DNA from: Wenzhouxiangella marina
GTDB taxonomy: Bacteria > Pseudomonadota > Gammaproteobacteria > Xanthomonadales > Wenzhouxiangellaceae
DNA: 64,000 nt
NCBI RefSeq assembly: GCF_001187785.1
Contig: NZ_CP012154.1
Location: 1,730,501 to 1,794,500 of the forward strand
Direction of reading: 5' to 3'
In this document: piece by piece, positions 38,224 to 48,237 of the stretch
How the letters are laid out: every line of letters starts with the position of its first letter
How positions within the stretch are numbered: position 1 is the stretch's first letter
Made by a program: the position numbers and the translations under genes
The notes under the pieces: model-generated
Told to the model about the DNA's origin: nothing
Seen by the model: only the letters and a program-made list of their open reading frames with translations
Databases searched by the model: none

Positions 38224-39959
38224 CACCGCGACCGGGGCAATTGAACGAGTCGGTGGAGTCGGCGGTCTCGCTGATCGTGACCGGCTTCGAGGACTACAAC
38301 GCCAGCTTCGGCGATATCGCGCGTCGGGGTCGCCGCCGCTTCGAGGCCGGTGACCGCCAGGGCATGCGTCGCGACGTGGTCGAGCGAATGGCGCTCTACG
38401 ACCAGGGCATCGACGAGCTGATCGGGCGCCTGGACGTGTTGCTGGCCAGCCGACTGTTCTCGCGCAGCGTCTGGAAGCATCTGCGTGCGGCGTATGAACG
38501 TCGCATCCGGGATCGCCTGGACCAGGAACTCTACAAGACCTGGTTCAATACCATCAGCCGGCGCCTGTTCAAGACTCGCGGCGTGGACCCGAAGATCGAG
38601 TTCATGGCGCCGGACATCGACCCGACGGACCGCATCACCCATCCGGTGTCTCGCCACGTCTACGCAGTCAGCGGGCGGCCTGCGGCGACCTTCGAGCGAA
38701 TTCTTCGGGACCACCCGTTCTCGATCGATTACGGCGACGTGCGCGGCGATGCCCGGAAGCTGGCCGAGCACATGGCCAGCGAACTGAAGGCGCGAGGTGA
38801 AGACGGGCTGAGCAGCATCGAATTGCTGGAGACGGTCTTCTACCGAGAAGGTCGGGCCTATCTCGTGGGCCGTGCCTTCGCCCGCGATGCCTTTCTGCCC
38901 TGCGTGATCGCTCTGAAGGCCGAGCAGGGCGAAGTGCGCGTCGATGCGCTGCTCTGCCGCCGCATCCAGGTCAGCATCCTGTTCGGCTTCACCTTCAGCT
39001 ACTTCCTGGCCGATCTGCCGACGGTGGGTGACGCGGTGGTCTTCCTGCGCACCCTGCTGCCCGACAAGCCCCTGGACGAGCTCTACACGGTGCTGGGGCG
39101 TGCCAAGCAGGGCAAGACCGAGCGCTACCGAGCCTTCTATCGACACATCGAACAGGCACCGAAGGAACAGATGCAGGCGGCCGAGGGCACGCCGGGCATG
39201 GTGATGATGGTGTTCACCCTGCCGTCCTACCCGCTGGTCTTCAAGCTGCTCCGTGATCGCTTCGATCCGGCCAAGAAGGTGCACCGCAAGGACGTCTTCG
39301 AGCGCTATCACCTGGTCTACCGCCACGACCGGGTCGGGCGCCTGCTGGACGCGCAGGAGTTCAAGGACCTGCGCTTCGACGCGTCGCGCTTTCCCGAACC
39401 GCTCCGGCAGGAACTGGTCGAGGGCTGCTCCAAGGTGGTCAACGAAGAGGAGGGCAGTCTGGTCATCCGCCACTGCTGGGTCGAGCGCCGCGTTCGGCCG
39501 CTGAATCTCTACCTGAAGGAGGTCGACGACGCGCAGGCCGAAGCCGCTGTCCTCGACATGGGGCAGGCCCTGAAGGATCTGGCGCGATCCAATATCTTCG
39601 CCGGAGATCTGCTGCCGAAGAACTTCGGGGTGACGCGCTCGGGAAGGGTGGTGTTCTACGACTACGACGAGCTGATGCTGCTGACCGACTGCCGCTTCCG
39701 ACGCATCCCCGAAGCGCGGGACTTCACCGACATCTACAGCTCGCAGCCCTGGTACTCGATCGAGGACAACGACGTCTTCCCGGAGGAGTTCCGGCGCTTC
39801 ATGGGCCTGAAAAGGGACCATATGGCGCTGCTCGAGCGCGTTCACGGTGAACTGTTCGATGCCGACTGGTGGGCCGAGGTGCAGTCGCGCATCCGCTCCG
39901 GCCAGGCCCTGGACGTGCCGCCCTACAACGAAGGCGCTTTGCTGAGCTGCTCCGGCTGA
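38220..39959 (+). CDS. aceK: isocitrate dehydrogenase kinase/phosphatase
   Basis: Bifunctional enzyme that phosphorylates and dephosphorylates isocitrate dehydrogenase, directing carbon between the TCA cycle and the glyoxylate bypass. The 579-residue length is typical. Signatures include the N-terminal regulatory helical domain (~1-310, with FEDYNASF and YKTWFNTISRRLF) and the kinase-like domain with MVMMVFTLPSYPLVFKLLRD, DLLPKNFGVTRSGRVVFYDYDE and EEFRRFMGL. Neither aceA nor aceB is adjacent; an AEC transporter is instead. Confidence 0.97.
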   Translation: MTPRPGQLNESVESAVSLIVTGFEDYNASFGDIARRGRRRFEAGDRQGMRRDVVERMALYDQGIDELIGRLDVLLASRLFSRSVWKHLRAAYERRIRDRLDQELYKTWFNTISRRLFKTRGVDPKIEFMAPDIDPTDRITHPVSRHVYAVSGRPAATFERILRDHPFSIDYGDVRGDARKLAEHMASELKARGEDGLSSIELLETVFYREGRAYLVGRAFARDAFLPCVIALKAEQGEVRVDALLCRRIQVSILFGFTFSYFLADLPTVGDAVVFLRTLLPDKPLDELYTVLGRAKQGKTERYRAFYRHIEQAPKEQMQAAEGTPGMVMMVFTLPSYPLVFKLLRDRFDPAKKVHRKDVFERYHLVYRHDRVGRLLDAQEFKDLRFDASRFPEPLRQELVEGCSKVVNEEEGSLVIRHCWVERRVRPLNLYLKEVDDAQAEAAVLDMGQALKDLARSNIFAGDLLPKNFGVTRSGRVVFYDYDELMLLTDCRFRRIPEARDFTDIYSSQPWYSIEDNDVFPEEFRRFMGLKRDHMALLERVHGELFDADWWAEVQSRIRSGQALDVPPYNEGALLSCSG

Positions 39960-39975
39960 AGCGGCTTCAGGCCGG
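39952..39975. terminator. hairpin at the convergent ends of aceK and the HAAO gene
   Basis: CCGG-CTGAAG (39952-39961), loop CGG, CTTCAG-GCCGG (39965-39975). It overlaps both gene ends and lacks a T run; possibly a shared bidirectional stop. Confidence 0.4.
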
Positions 39976-40467
39976 GTGCATTTCCCCGCAGCGATCGCAG
40001 CGGCGCAGCTCCTCGCTGCCGAGGAAGCGCTGGATGATCGGCGGAAACTGGTTCTCGATGCTCTCGAGGTGGAAGTACTCCTCGTGGAGCTTGTGGTGGC
40101 AGGCCGGGCAGAACCACATCAGGCCGTCCTTCTCATGGGGCAGACGCTTGCGCTCGATCACCAGGCCGACGGTGTTTTCCAGGCGCTGCGGTGAATGCGG
40201 CACCTTCGGCGGCAGGTAGAAGATCTCGCCTTCGCGAATGCGGACATCCCGCGGGCCGTCCTCTTCCATCAGCTTCAGGATCATGTCGCCCTCGAGCTGG
40301 TAGAAGAACTCGGGGCCTTCGTCGTAGTGGTAATCGCTGCGCTGGTTGGGGCCGCCGACGACCATGACGATGAAGTCCTCGTCATAGACGCACTTGTTGC
40401 CGACAGGGGGCTTGAGCAGGTGGCGGTTGTCTTCGATCCAGCGCTTGAAGTCGATCGGTGGCAGCAT
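39967..40467 (-). CDS. 3-hydroxyanthranilate 3,4-dioxygenase
   Basis: Iron(II) enzyme opening the ring of 3-hydroxyanthranilate to 2-amino-3-carboxymuconate semialdehyde. The 166-residue cupin has probable iron ligands H47, E53 and H91 ([18 protein letters not shown] and [10 protein letters not shown]). It also has the bacterial rubredoxin-like C-terminal site formed by CPAC (120-123) and CDRC near the end. It is the last gene of a four-gene minus-strand cluster that processes the ring-cleavage product. Confidence 0.95.
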   Translation of the reverse strand: MLPPIDFKRWIEDNRHLLKPPVGNKCVYDEDFIVMVVGGPNQRSDYHYDEGPEFFYQLEGDMILKLMEEDGPRDVRIREGEIFYLPPKVPHSPQRLENTVGLVIERKRLPHEKDGLMWFCPACHHKLHEEYFHLESIENQFPPIIQRFLGSEELRRCDRCGEMHPA

Positions 40468-40498
40468 GGTCCGGTCCTGGCTTGATTGACTCGACAGT

Positions 40499-40918
40499 CT
40501 ACTCGGCGAAGGCCGCCATGCACTTGAATTCGATCGCGATCGGGGTCGGCAGGGCGTTGATCTCGACCGTGGTCCGGCAGGGCGCGGCTTCGGTGAAATA
40601 CTCGGCGTAGATCGCGTTGAAGCGCTTGAAGTCCCGTTTCATGTCGGTCAGGAAGACGGTGATGTCGACCAGGTTGGCGCGGCTGGCGCCCGCCGATGCC
40701 AGCACCTGGTCCAGGTTGGCGACGAGCTGACGGGTCTGGGCCTCGATGTCGTAGTCGATCAGCGTGCCGGCCTCGTCGTAGACGTTGCCGGGGACTTCAT
40801 CGCTGCCCGGGATCCGCGGGCCGAGACCGGACAGGAACAGCAGATTGCCGACTCGGCGGGCGTGCGGATAGCTGCCGACGGGGCGCGGGGCGGTGTCGGA
40901 GTGGATCTTGTCGCTCAT
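40499..40918 (-). CDS. RidA-family 2-aminomuconate deaminase
   Basis: A 139-residue RidA/YjgF-fold protein. The opening ([25 protein letters not shown]) and the end ([17 protein letters not shown]) match the 2-aminomuconate deaminase subgroup more than general RidA, which has a conserved Arg in VARLP. In this pathway it releases ammonia from 2-aminomuconate. Its position between the semialdehyde dehydrogenase and 3-hydroxyanthranilate dioxygenase genes supports that reading. Confidence 0.88.
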   Translation of the reverse strand: MSDKIHSDTAPRPVGSYPHARRVGNLLFLSGLGPRIPGSDEVPGNVYDEAGTLIDYDIEAQTRQLVANLDQVLASAGASRANLVDITVFLTDMKRDFKRFNAIYAEYFTEAAPCRTTVEINALPTPIAIEFKCMAAFAE

Positions 40919-40945
40919 GATTCCTTCGCTTGCTCGTGGGCGCGT

Positions 40946-42391
40946 TCAGTCGCCGTTGATGAAGACGTTCTTCGGTTCGGTGAAGAATTCCAGCGACCAG
41001 TGGCCGCCCTCGCGGCCCAGGCCGGAGGCCTTGACGCCGCCGAAGGGCGTGCGCAGGTCGCGCACCAGCCAGTTGTTGACCCAGACGATGCCCGACTGCA
41101 GGCGGCCAGCCACGCGATGGGCGCGCGACAGGCCTTCGGTCCAGACCGTGGCGGCCAGGCCATAGTCGACGTCGTTGGCCAGCGCGATCGCTTCCTCCTC
41201 GCTCGAAAAGCGCTGCAGGGTCACGACGGGGCCGAAGATCTCTTCGCGGTGCAGACGGCTCTCGGGGGGCAGGTCGGCGATCAGGGTGGGCAGCACGAAA
41301 GCACCGTCCTGACAGCGGCCCGTGGGCCGGGTGGCTTCGCCGCCGCAGAGAATGCGACCGCCGTCCTGGCGAGCCTGGTCGATGTAGCCGAGAACCTTGT
41401 CGCGATGGGCTGCCGAAATCAGCGCACCCTGGGTGTTGTCCTCGTCCTCGGGGTCGCCGACCTTCAGGCCCTTGACGGCCTCGACCAGGCGCTCGACCAG
41501 TGGCTCGTAGATGGACTCGTGGATCAGGAAGCGCGAGCTGCACAGGCAGACCTGGCCCTGATTGGTGAAGCCCGCACGCAGCAGACCGGCAACGGTCCGG
41601 TCGAGATCGGCGTCGTCGAAGACCAGGGCCGGGTTCTTGCCGCCCAGTTCCAGCGAGAGCTTGATCAGGCGGGGCGCGGTGGACTGGGCGATGCGACGCC
41701 CCGTGACCGTGCCGCCGGTGAAGGAGACGGCCTTGATGTCCGGGTGATCGACCAGGGCCTGGCCGCAGCGGGCCCCGAGCCCGTGGACGAGGTTGAAGAC
41801 GCCTGCCGGAAGGCCTGCCTCGTTGGCGAGTCGGGCCAGGGCGTCGGCGGTCAGCGGGGTGAGCTCCGAGGGCTTGGCCACCACCGTGTTGCCGGTGACC
41901 AGGGCGGGTCCGAGCTTCCAAGTCAGCAGGTAGAGCGGCAGGTTCCAGGGTGTGATCAGGGCCACGGGCCCCAGCGGTTCGCGGCGCGTGTAGTTGAACC
42001 CGGTCGGACCCATGTCGTGGCCGGCACTGGACCACTGGCTCATCGCTCGGGCGAAGAAACGCAGGTTGGCCTCGGCCCGCTGCATGTCGATCTCGCGCGC
42101 CAGGCGACGCGGCTTGCCCGTGTCTTCGGACTCGAGGGCGGCCAGTTCCTCGGCATTGGCCTGAATCAGACCGGCCAGGCGCTCCAGGCGCTCCATTCGG
42201 TCCGCGACGGGGCGAGCGGACCAGTCCGGGAAGGCTTCGCGCGCTGCGGCCACGGCCTGATCGACGTCGGCGGGGCCGGAGTCGGGTATCCGGGCGATGC
42301 ATTCGCCGGTGGCGGGATTGAGGTTTTCCAGGCTGCCGCCCTCGAGGGCCGGCTGGGTCCGGCCGGCGATGAAGTTGCCGACGGTTCTCAC
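40946..42391 (-). CDS. 2-aminomuconate/2-hydroxymuconate-type semialdehyde dehydrogenase
   Basis: A 481-residue NAD-dependent aldehyde dehydrogenase: ITPWNLPLYLLTWKLGPAL, SFTGGTVTGRRIA, the catalytic-Glu segment LELGGKNPALVFDDAD and the catalytic-Cys segment NQGQVCLCSSRF. Neighbours point to 2-aminomuconate 6-semialdehyde as substrate. The start is GTG at 42391 in a GTGA overlap with the upstream SDR gene, so translation is coupled. Confidence 0.9.
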   Translation of the reverse strand: MRTVGNFIAGRTQPALEGGSLENLNPATGECIARIPDSGPADVDQAVAAAREAFPDWSARPVADRMERLERLAGLIQANAEELAALESEDTGKPRRLAREIDMQRAEANLRFFARAMSQWSSAGHDMGPTGFNYTRREPLGPVALITPWNLPLYLLTWKLGPALVTGNTVVAKPSELTPLTADALARLANEAGLPAGVFNLVHGLGARCGQALVDHPDIKAVSFTGGTVTGRRIAQSTAPRLIKLSLELGGKNPALVFDDADLDRTVAGLLRAGFTNQGQVCLCSSRFLIHESIYEPLVERLVEAVKGLKVGDPEDEDNTQGALISAAHRDKVLGYIDQARQDGGRILCGGEATRPTGRCQDGAFVLPTLIADLPPESRLHREEIFGPVVTLQRFSSEEEAIALANDVDYGLAATVWTEGLSRAHRVAGRLQSGIVWVNNWLVRDLRTPFGGVKASGLGREGGHWSLEFFTEPKNVFINGD

Positions 42392-43173
42392 AGCGATTTC
42401 AGGCGACCGCCGTCGACCGCCAGACTGACGCCGGAGATGTAGGCCGCCGCCGGGCTGGCCAGGAAGGCGACCGCATTGGCGACTTCCTCCGGTTGGGCAA
42501 AGCGCCGCAGCGGCACGAAGGATCGAAGCTGCTCGGCCACCTCGGCGTCGCTCATGTCCTGCTGCCGAGCCTTGCCTTCGATGATCTTGTCCAGGCGGGA
42601 GGTGGCGGTGAAGCCGGGCAGGACGTTGTTGACCGTGATGCCGTCCGGGCCCAGCTCGCCGACGAGAGTCTTGGCCCAGGCGGCGACGGCGGCGCGGACC
42701 GTGTTGGAGACGCCCAGGCCCGGGATCGGCTCGTAGACCGAGGTGGAAATGATGTTGATGATCCGGCCGTAGCCGGCCTCGCGCATGCCGGGCAGGGCGG
42801 CGCGCAGCAGGTGCTGGCTGGCGACGAGGTGCGGGCGCATGCCATCGATGAAGGCCTGCGGGTCCGCCGACTGCAGGGGACCCGGCGGCGGGCCGCCGGC
42901 GTTCAGGACCAGGACCTGGACTGGATCCTTCGCCAGGGCGGGTAGGAGCCTGGCTTCGATCTCGGACTCGTTCGAAAGATCAACGGCAATCCACTGATTC
43001 TTCTCGCCATTGATTCGATCAAGCTGGCTGGCAACGGCCGATAGCTTGTCCGCCGAGCGGGCCACGACGGTGACCCGGGCGCCGAGCTCGGCCAGCGCTT
43101 CGGCGCTGGCCTGGCCGATGCCCTGGCTGGCGCCGCAGACCAGGGCGTGCTTTCCGTTCAGTTTCATGTCCAT
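42388..43173 (-). CDS. SDR-family oxidoreductase of the aminomuconate cluster
   Basis: A 261-residue short-chain dehydrogenase/reductase with the NAD(P) motif CGASQGIG, the NAGGPP segment, and a Ser-Tyr catalytic region that is atypical: around the usual S-x12-YxxxK it reads STSVYEPIPGLGVSNTVRAA, so the normal YxxxK is replaced by SNTVR. Such SDRs recur in 3-hydroxyanthranilate/aminomuconate clusters, with an unclear reaction. The start is ATG at 43173 (MDMKLNGK), with a second ATG two codons on. It lies 44 bases after asnS on the same strand. Confidence 0.83.
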   Translation of the reverse strand: MDMKLNGKHALVCGASQGIGQASAEALAELGARVTVVARSADKLSAVASQLDRINGEKNQWIAVDLSNESEIEARLLPALAKDPVQVLVLNAGGPPPGPLQSADPQAFIDGMRPHLVASQHLLRAALPGMREAGYGRIINIISTSVYEPIPGLGVSNTVRAAVAAWAKTLVGELGPDGITVNNVLPGFTATSRLDKIIEGKARQQDMSDAEVAEQLRSFVPLRRFAQPEEVANAVAFLASPAAAYISGVSLAVDGGRLKSL

Positions 43174-43217
43174 GGCGGGTCTCCGTTGTACGGGGTGGAC
43201 CGATCCCTGCCGGGGAA

Positions 43218-44618
<1,401 letters not shown>

Positions 44619-44689
44619 GGTAGAAATTAAGATCCTGTTTGAAAGCGGGCGCATTGAATGCGTCGAAGCAAACCACAATAATACTGGAC

Positions 44690-45046
44690 ATGGCTACGGC
44701 AACTGAACCCGAAATGCAGGAAAAACGCGTTGAACTGACGCCTTCGGCCGCTGCGCGGGTGCGCGAATTCATGGCTCGGGACGGCGGCATCGGCCTGCGC
44801 CTGAGCGTGCACCGGACCGGCTGCTCGGGCTGGGCCTACGACGTCGGCATCGCCGAGGCGGTCGAGGAGGGCGATCACGTCTTCGAGGCCGGGGGCCTCA
44901 AGGTCCTGGTGGATGATCGGGCCCTGCCCATGGTGGCCGGCACCACGGTCGATTTCGTCCATGAAGGCCTGGTGCGCGAATTCCGCTTCCGAAACCCCAA
45001 TGTCACCGGCGAGTGCGGCTGCGGGGAGAGCTTTACCGTCGGCTAA
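44690..45046 (+). CDS. HesB/IscA-type iron-sulfur assembly protein
   Basis: A 118-residue A-type carrier: [25 protein letters not shown], the first conserved Cys in [11 protein letters not shown] and the C-terminal pair in GECGCGESF, so the three Cys that bind the Fe-S cluster are present. It probably receives clusters from a scaffold and delivers them to apoproteins. The ATG at 44690 gives the usual length. It stands alone, outside an isc or suf operon. Confidence 0.9.
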   Translation: MATATEPEMQEKRVELTPSAAARVREFMARDGGIGLRLSVHRTGCSGWAYDVGIAEAVEEGDHVFEAGGLKVLVDDRALPMVAGTTVDFVHEGLVREFRFRNPNVTGECGCGESFTVG

Positions 45047-45615
45047 GATTCGGGCTTGCGCCGCCGCAACTTGCCGGTCGGGGTGAGTGCCTCTTTCAAA
45101 GGCGAGCCCCGGGCAGGGTTTTTGATTCGTGGAGGGTTCCGCGGCACCGACAAACGTGCCTGCGGTTCGGCTCCACTCGGCAGTGGGTTCTGCCCTGATC
45201 CTCCTCTGCTGTGATCTATCAGTAGCTTTCCCACTATCGGCCGTGTTTCGGGCTCGGTGGTAGGCGGCGAGCGGCGTCGCCTGCTCACGGGGCAGGGATG
45301 CGATCATTATTGATGATGGTCCTGGTGTCCGCGGAGCCTTGGCTGACCGTTCAGAGTTTTTTTGCCATGCGTGAACCCTTACTTCAGCGCAGTTAATTCC
45401 CCTCCGCGCCAAGAATCCAGCGGAACAGCCGGAATCGACATGTTCTGAGGTTGATTCCTCAGGCTCTAGGGGATGATGACAAACGACTGAGAGATCACGC
45501 ATAGGAGAACTGTTCTGGCGGGCCTTGGAGCGCGCGTGCAGTTGGAGGTTCATTGGGCGAGCGCTATGGCCCGACATTCAGGACTGAAGTTGGGAGAAGA
45601 ATGAAATATCCCCTG
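45047..45615. other. long intergenic region without a convincing gene
   Basis: This stretch of about 570 bases shifts from GC-rich to more A/T-rich sequence. A small dyad CTGAGG-TTGATT-CCTCAG lies at 45445-45462 and a T run at about 45358-45364. A short minus-strand open frame (45043-45288) is Arg/Pro-rich, lacks family features and reads like a chance frame. A small RNA cannot be excluded. Confidence 0.5.
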
Positions 45616-45643
45616 TTGACAAGATGGTAAGACCAATTAGAAT
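45616..45643 (+). promoter_or_regulatory. near-consensus sigma-70 promoter of the orphan secreted-protein gene
   Basis: TTGACA (45616-45621), a 16-base spacer and TAGAAT (45638-45643) lie 40 bases before the ATG; GGAGG (45674-45678) then provides the ribosome-binding site. Confidence 0.82.
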
Positions 45644-45683
45644 TACGCCTTAAGGGGCTAATCTATTTTGCATGGAGGATAAA

Positions 45684-46676
45684 ATGGAAGGCCTGAAAGT
45701 TGGCGTGTTTGTTTTAGCGGTGTCTTTTGGAAGTTCTTTGGCCCTAGCGTCTGAAAATGCGTGGAAGACCTGTGACGGCTGTACTTGGGCTCAGAAACAT
45801 CAATGCGCGTCAGAGGTGGCGTTGGAGTATCAGCTCAAGACCGGGGATTTTGCCTGGATCTATGATTTCCATAACGAAATTGCGAGCAAATTCTATGTTC
45901 AGGTGACTCCGCCCGGCACGATCATTCAAGGGGCGGACGGTGCGGATAGTTCATCTGAAACCAGCTCATTACCCTCGGTCAGTGTTATTCAGAGCCCTTT
46001 GGGTGGGGACGAAGCGTACTATGCGGGTCTACTGAATTATTTCGTCAACGATGTCTGGCGCCCTCAGGGTGGCGCCTACGACTATCCCAGCTGTCAAGCG
46101 CAGTGGATCTCTGGAGAGGGGCAGCGAGAGACTTCGGGGGGTGTGATTTCCGGGGGTCGTTCTTCCGGAGTGATCGTGCACCCGATCAATATCCCGCCGG
46201 GCACCGGCCAGAATACCGCATATGATGTTTTCGGCGCTCTGGCTGCTGCAAGCCAGCTGGCCGAAAGTAACGTCGGTCTCCTGGGCCTGCTGGGAGAAGT
46301 TCAGAACATTTTTGACGGGTGGGTTCCTGCCTCTCCGATCAACGTGAACACCCAGCTGAAGCTGCAGTTCAGTGATGGGAGCTACGGGATCTGGAATTTC
46401 AATTTCCAGTCCGATCAGTGGGAGCCTGACTGGTCGACCTTCAGGGATTCCGAGGGCAATCCGATGCCGCTGACTCCAAGTGATATGGTCGGGCAGCGCT
46501 ATGATTTTTCAGGAACTCCCATCGGCCAGAATAGCCTGAGAGAGTTTCTGGACAGAGCCAGAGTGCTGGGAATCCCCATCACCGGTCCGGGTGGCGGACA
46601 AGGTGGCGATTCCGTTCCCGCGAGGTGCAGAATGGAAGGCGATACGATGCGCTGTTGGCCAATCGGACCTTATTGA
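45684..46676 (+). CDS. orphan secreted protein of unknown function
   Basis: A 330-residue protein with a signal peptide (MEGLKVGVFVLAVSFGSSLALA), then KTCDGCTWAQKHQCA with three closely spaced cysteines, a Ser/Gly-rich middle, a segment QLKLQFSDGSYGIWNFNF and a Cys pair near the end (RCRMEGDTMRCWP). I recognise no family. The ATG at 45684 is chosen because GGAGG sits five bases before it; an in-frame ATG four codons upstream overlaps that site. It has its own strong promoter and terminator and is A/T-richer than its neighbours, which suggests acquisition. Confidence 0.72.
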   Translation: MEGLKVGVFVLAVSFGSSLALASENAWKTCDGCTWAQKHQCASEVALEYQLKTGDFAWIYDFHNEIASKFYVQVTPPGTIIQGADGADSSSETSSLPSVSVIQSPLGGDEAYYAGLLNYFVNDVWRPQGGAYDYPSCQAQWISGEGQRETSGGVISGGRSSGVIVHPINIPPGTGQNTAYDVFGALAAASQLAESNVGLLGLLGEVQNIFDGWVPASPINVNTQLKLQFSDGSYGIWNFNFQSDQWEPDWSTFRDSEGNPMPLTPSDMVGQRYDFSGTPIGQNSLREFLDRARVLGIPITGPGGGQGGDSVPARCRMEGDTMRCWPIGPY

Positions 46677-46703
46677 TATTTTCGGTCATCTGCTCAATCA
46701 CGT

Positions 46704-46730
46704 TTTCCCCGGTTCGCCGGGGAAATCTAT
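46704..46730 (+). terminator. terminator with UUCG tetraloop
   Basis: TTTCCCCGG (46704-46712), loop TTCG, CCGGGGAAA (46717-46725), then TCTATTT. It ends the orphan secreted-protein transcript. Confidence 0.82.
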
Positions 46731-46832
46731 TTCAGGGGGGCTGTCAGGTCCTTTACCCGTGGTTTGTCCTGTCAAAGGACCGCATCGTAAGGTTCCGGAC
46801 CCATTCCGGCGGGATTTCGGAGAACGATGACA

Positions 46833-46861
46833 TTCACATTCTTGAGAAAGCCGCGTATAAT
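46833..46861 (+). promoter_or_regulatory. promoter of the rpsF-rpsR-rplI operon
   Basis: TTCACA (46833-46838), a 17-base spacer and consensus TATAAT (46856-46861), about 127 bases before rpsF. Confidence 0.82.
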
Positions 46862-46940
46862 GGCGGGCTGGCTCGGGTTTGCGCCCGGGTCTTCTTGCTC
46901 CACGGCCACTGTGCTGCAGTGCGTCCGGGGGCTTTGAACG

Positions 46941-46959
46941 GCCCGCCATCGAGGCGGGC
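46941..46959 (+). promoter_or_regulatory. hairpin in the rpsF leader
   Basis: GCCCGCC (46941-46947), loop ATCGA, GGCGGGC (46953-46959), 29 bases before the rpsF ATG, with CCG-containing flanks. S6:S18 complexes bind structured rpsF leaders in many bacteria; whether this is such a site is unproven from sequence alone. Confidence 0.4.
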
Positions 46960-46988
46960 GCTCGAAACCGAAAGGAGAACCATTGACC

Positions 46989-47438
46989 ATGCGTCATTAT
47001 GAAATCGTACTGCTGGTCCACCCGGACCAGAGCGATCAAGTGCCGGGGATGCTGGAACGCTACCGCTCTGTGGTCGAAAGCAACGGTGGCACCGTTCACC
47101 GCAGCGAAGACTGGGGCCGTCTGCAGCTGGCCTACACCATCGCCAAGCTGCACAAGGCGCACTACCTGATGATCAACATCGAGTGCGACGCGGCCACCCT
47201 GGAAGAGCTGGAAGGCATCTTCCGCTTCAACGACGCCATCCTGCGCCACCTCGTGGTGCGCAAGGACGAGGCCGAGACCGAGCCCTCGATCATGCTCAAG
47301 CGCAAGGAGAGCAAGGACGAGCGCGAGAAGAGCCGCCGCGTGTCGAACGATGACGACGACAGCAGCGACGATGACAACGACGATGACAGCGATGACGATT
47401 CCGATGATGATTCGGATTCGGATCGCTCGGAGGATTGA
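46989..47438 (+). CDS. rpsF: 30S ribosomal protein S6 with long acidic tail
   Basis: Ribosomal protein S6 of the small subunit platform, partner of S18. The 149-residue product starts [19 protein letters not shown] and has the usual [19 protein letters not shown] core. The last ~30 residues are almost entirely Asp and Ser with a few Asn, Glu and Arg, a tail far more acidic than usual. A TTG at 46983 is better spaced from the AGGAG site but the ATG at 46989 matches S6 homologues. rpsR follows after 3 bases. Confidence 0.97.
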   Translation: MRHYEIVLLVHPDQSDQVPGMLERYRSVVESNGGTVHRSEDWGRLQLAYTIAKLHKAHYLMINIECDAATLEELEGIFRFNDAILRHLVVRKDEAETEPSIMLKRKESKDEREKSRRVSNDDDDSSDDDNDDDSDDDSDDDSDSDRSED

Positions 47439-47441
47439 TCC

Positions 47442-47666
47442 ATGGCCCGATTCATGAGACGACGCAAGTACTGCCGCTTCACGGTGGAAGGCATCGAGCA
47501 CGTTGACTACAAGGACGTCGACCTGCTGAAGGATTTCGTCGGTGAGACCGGCAAGATCGTGCCCAGCCGCATCACCGGCACCAAGGCCAAGTACCAGCGC
47601 CAGCTGGCCACGGCCATCAAGCGTGCACGCTATCTGGCCCTGCTGCCGTATTCGGACAACCACTGA
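47442..47666 (+). CDS. rpsR: 30S ribosomal protein S18
   Basis: A 74-residue basic protein starting [14 protein letters not shown], with [20 protein letters not shown] and [21 protein letters not shown], which is the classic S18 sequence. It forms a heterodimer with S6 in the 30S platform and lies between rpsF and rplI in the standard operon order, 3 bases after rpsF and 14 before rplI. Confidence 0.98.
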   Translation: MARFMRRRKYCRFTVEGIEHVDYKDVDLLKDFVGETGKIVPSRITGTKAKYQRQLATAIKRARYLALLPYSDNH

Positions 47667-47680
47667 TCGGGAGTATCGCC

Positions 47681-48136
47681 ATGAAGCTGATTCTGCTTGA
47701 AAATGTCTACAATCTCGGCGGTCTGGGCGACACCGTGACCGTGCGTCCGGGCTACGGCCGCAACTTCCTGCTGCCGCGCGGCAAGGCCGTGGCTGCCACG
47801 CCGGAGAACATCGAGAAGTTCGAAGCCCAGCGCGAAGAACTGATGCGCCAGGCCAACGAGAAGCTGGGCGTCGCCCAGGCTCGTGCAGAGGCCATCGGTG
47901 GCATCGAGGAAGTGCGCTTCGAAGTGGCTCTGAGCCCCGAAGGTCGCCTCTACGGCTCGATCAATCCGCAGGAAATCGCGGCCAAGCTGACCGAAATGGG
48001 CTTTGCCGTCGAGAAGGCCGAAGTGGACATGCCGGAAGGCCCGATCCGCGAGCCGGGTGAGTACACCATTGGTCTGATCCTGCACGCGGACGTGCAGGCC
48101 GAGGTCAAGGTCACCGTGGTCGGCGAAGAAGGCTGA
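47681..48136 (+). CDS. rplI: 50S ribosomal protein L9
   Basis: A 151-residue L9: N-terminal domain MKLILLENVYNLGGLGDTVTVRPGYGRNFLLPRG (shown here only to identify the known L9 opening), a long connecting helix rich in Glu/Ala (~45-75) and a C-terminal rRNA-binding domain. It binds near the L1 stalk and supports reading-frame maintenance. It is the last gene of the rpsF operon and is followed by a clear terminator. Confidence 0.98.
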   Translation: MKLILLENVYNLGGLGDTVTVRPGYGRNFLLPRGKAVAATPENIEKFEAQREELMRQANEKLGVAQARAEAIGGIEEVRFEVALSPEGRLYGSINPQEIAAKLTEMGFAVEKAEVDMPEGPIREPGEYTIGLILHADVQAEVKVTVVGEEG

Positions 48137-48170
48137 TCGGATTTCCGTCCTCGGGGCGGAATCCAGAAAG

Positions 48171-48231
48171 AATCACCGAGTACCGAGCGCGCCGTAGTCA
48201 TTCGGCCCGCGAAGGTCTCGGTGATTTTTTC
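48171..48231 (+). terminator. Rho-independent terminator of the rpsF operon
   Basis: AATCACCGAG (48171-48180) pairs with CTCGGTGATT (48217-48226) followed by TTTT; a 36-base loop with internal pairing potential separates the arms. Confidence 0.82.
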
Positions 48232-48237
48232 GTTTAA

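Noticed and set aside
45043-45288. Short Arg/Pro-rich minus-strand open frame after the IscA-like gene
   Set aside because: No ribosome-binding site, no family features and an unusual composition; judged a chance frame.
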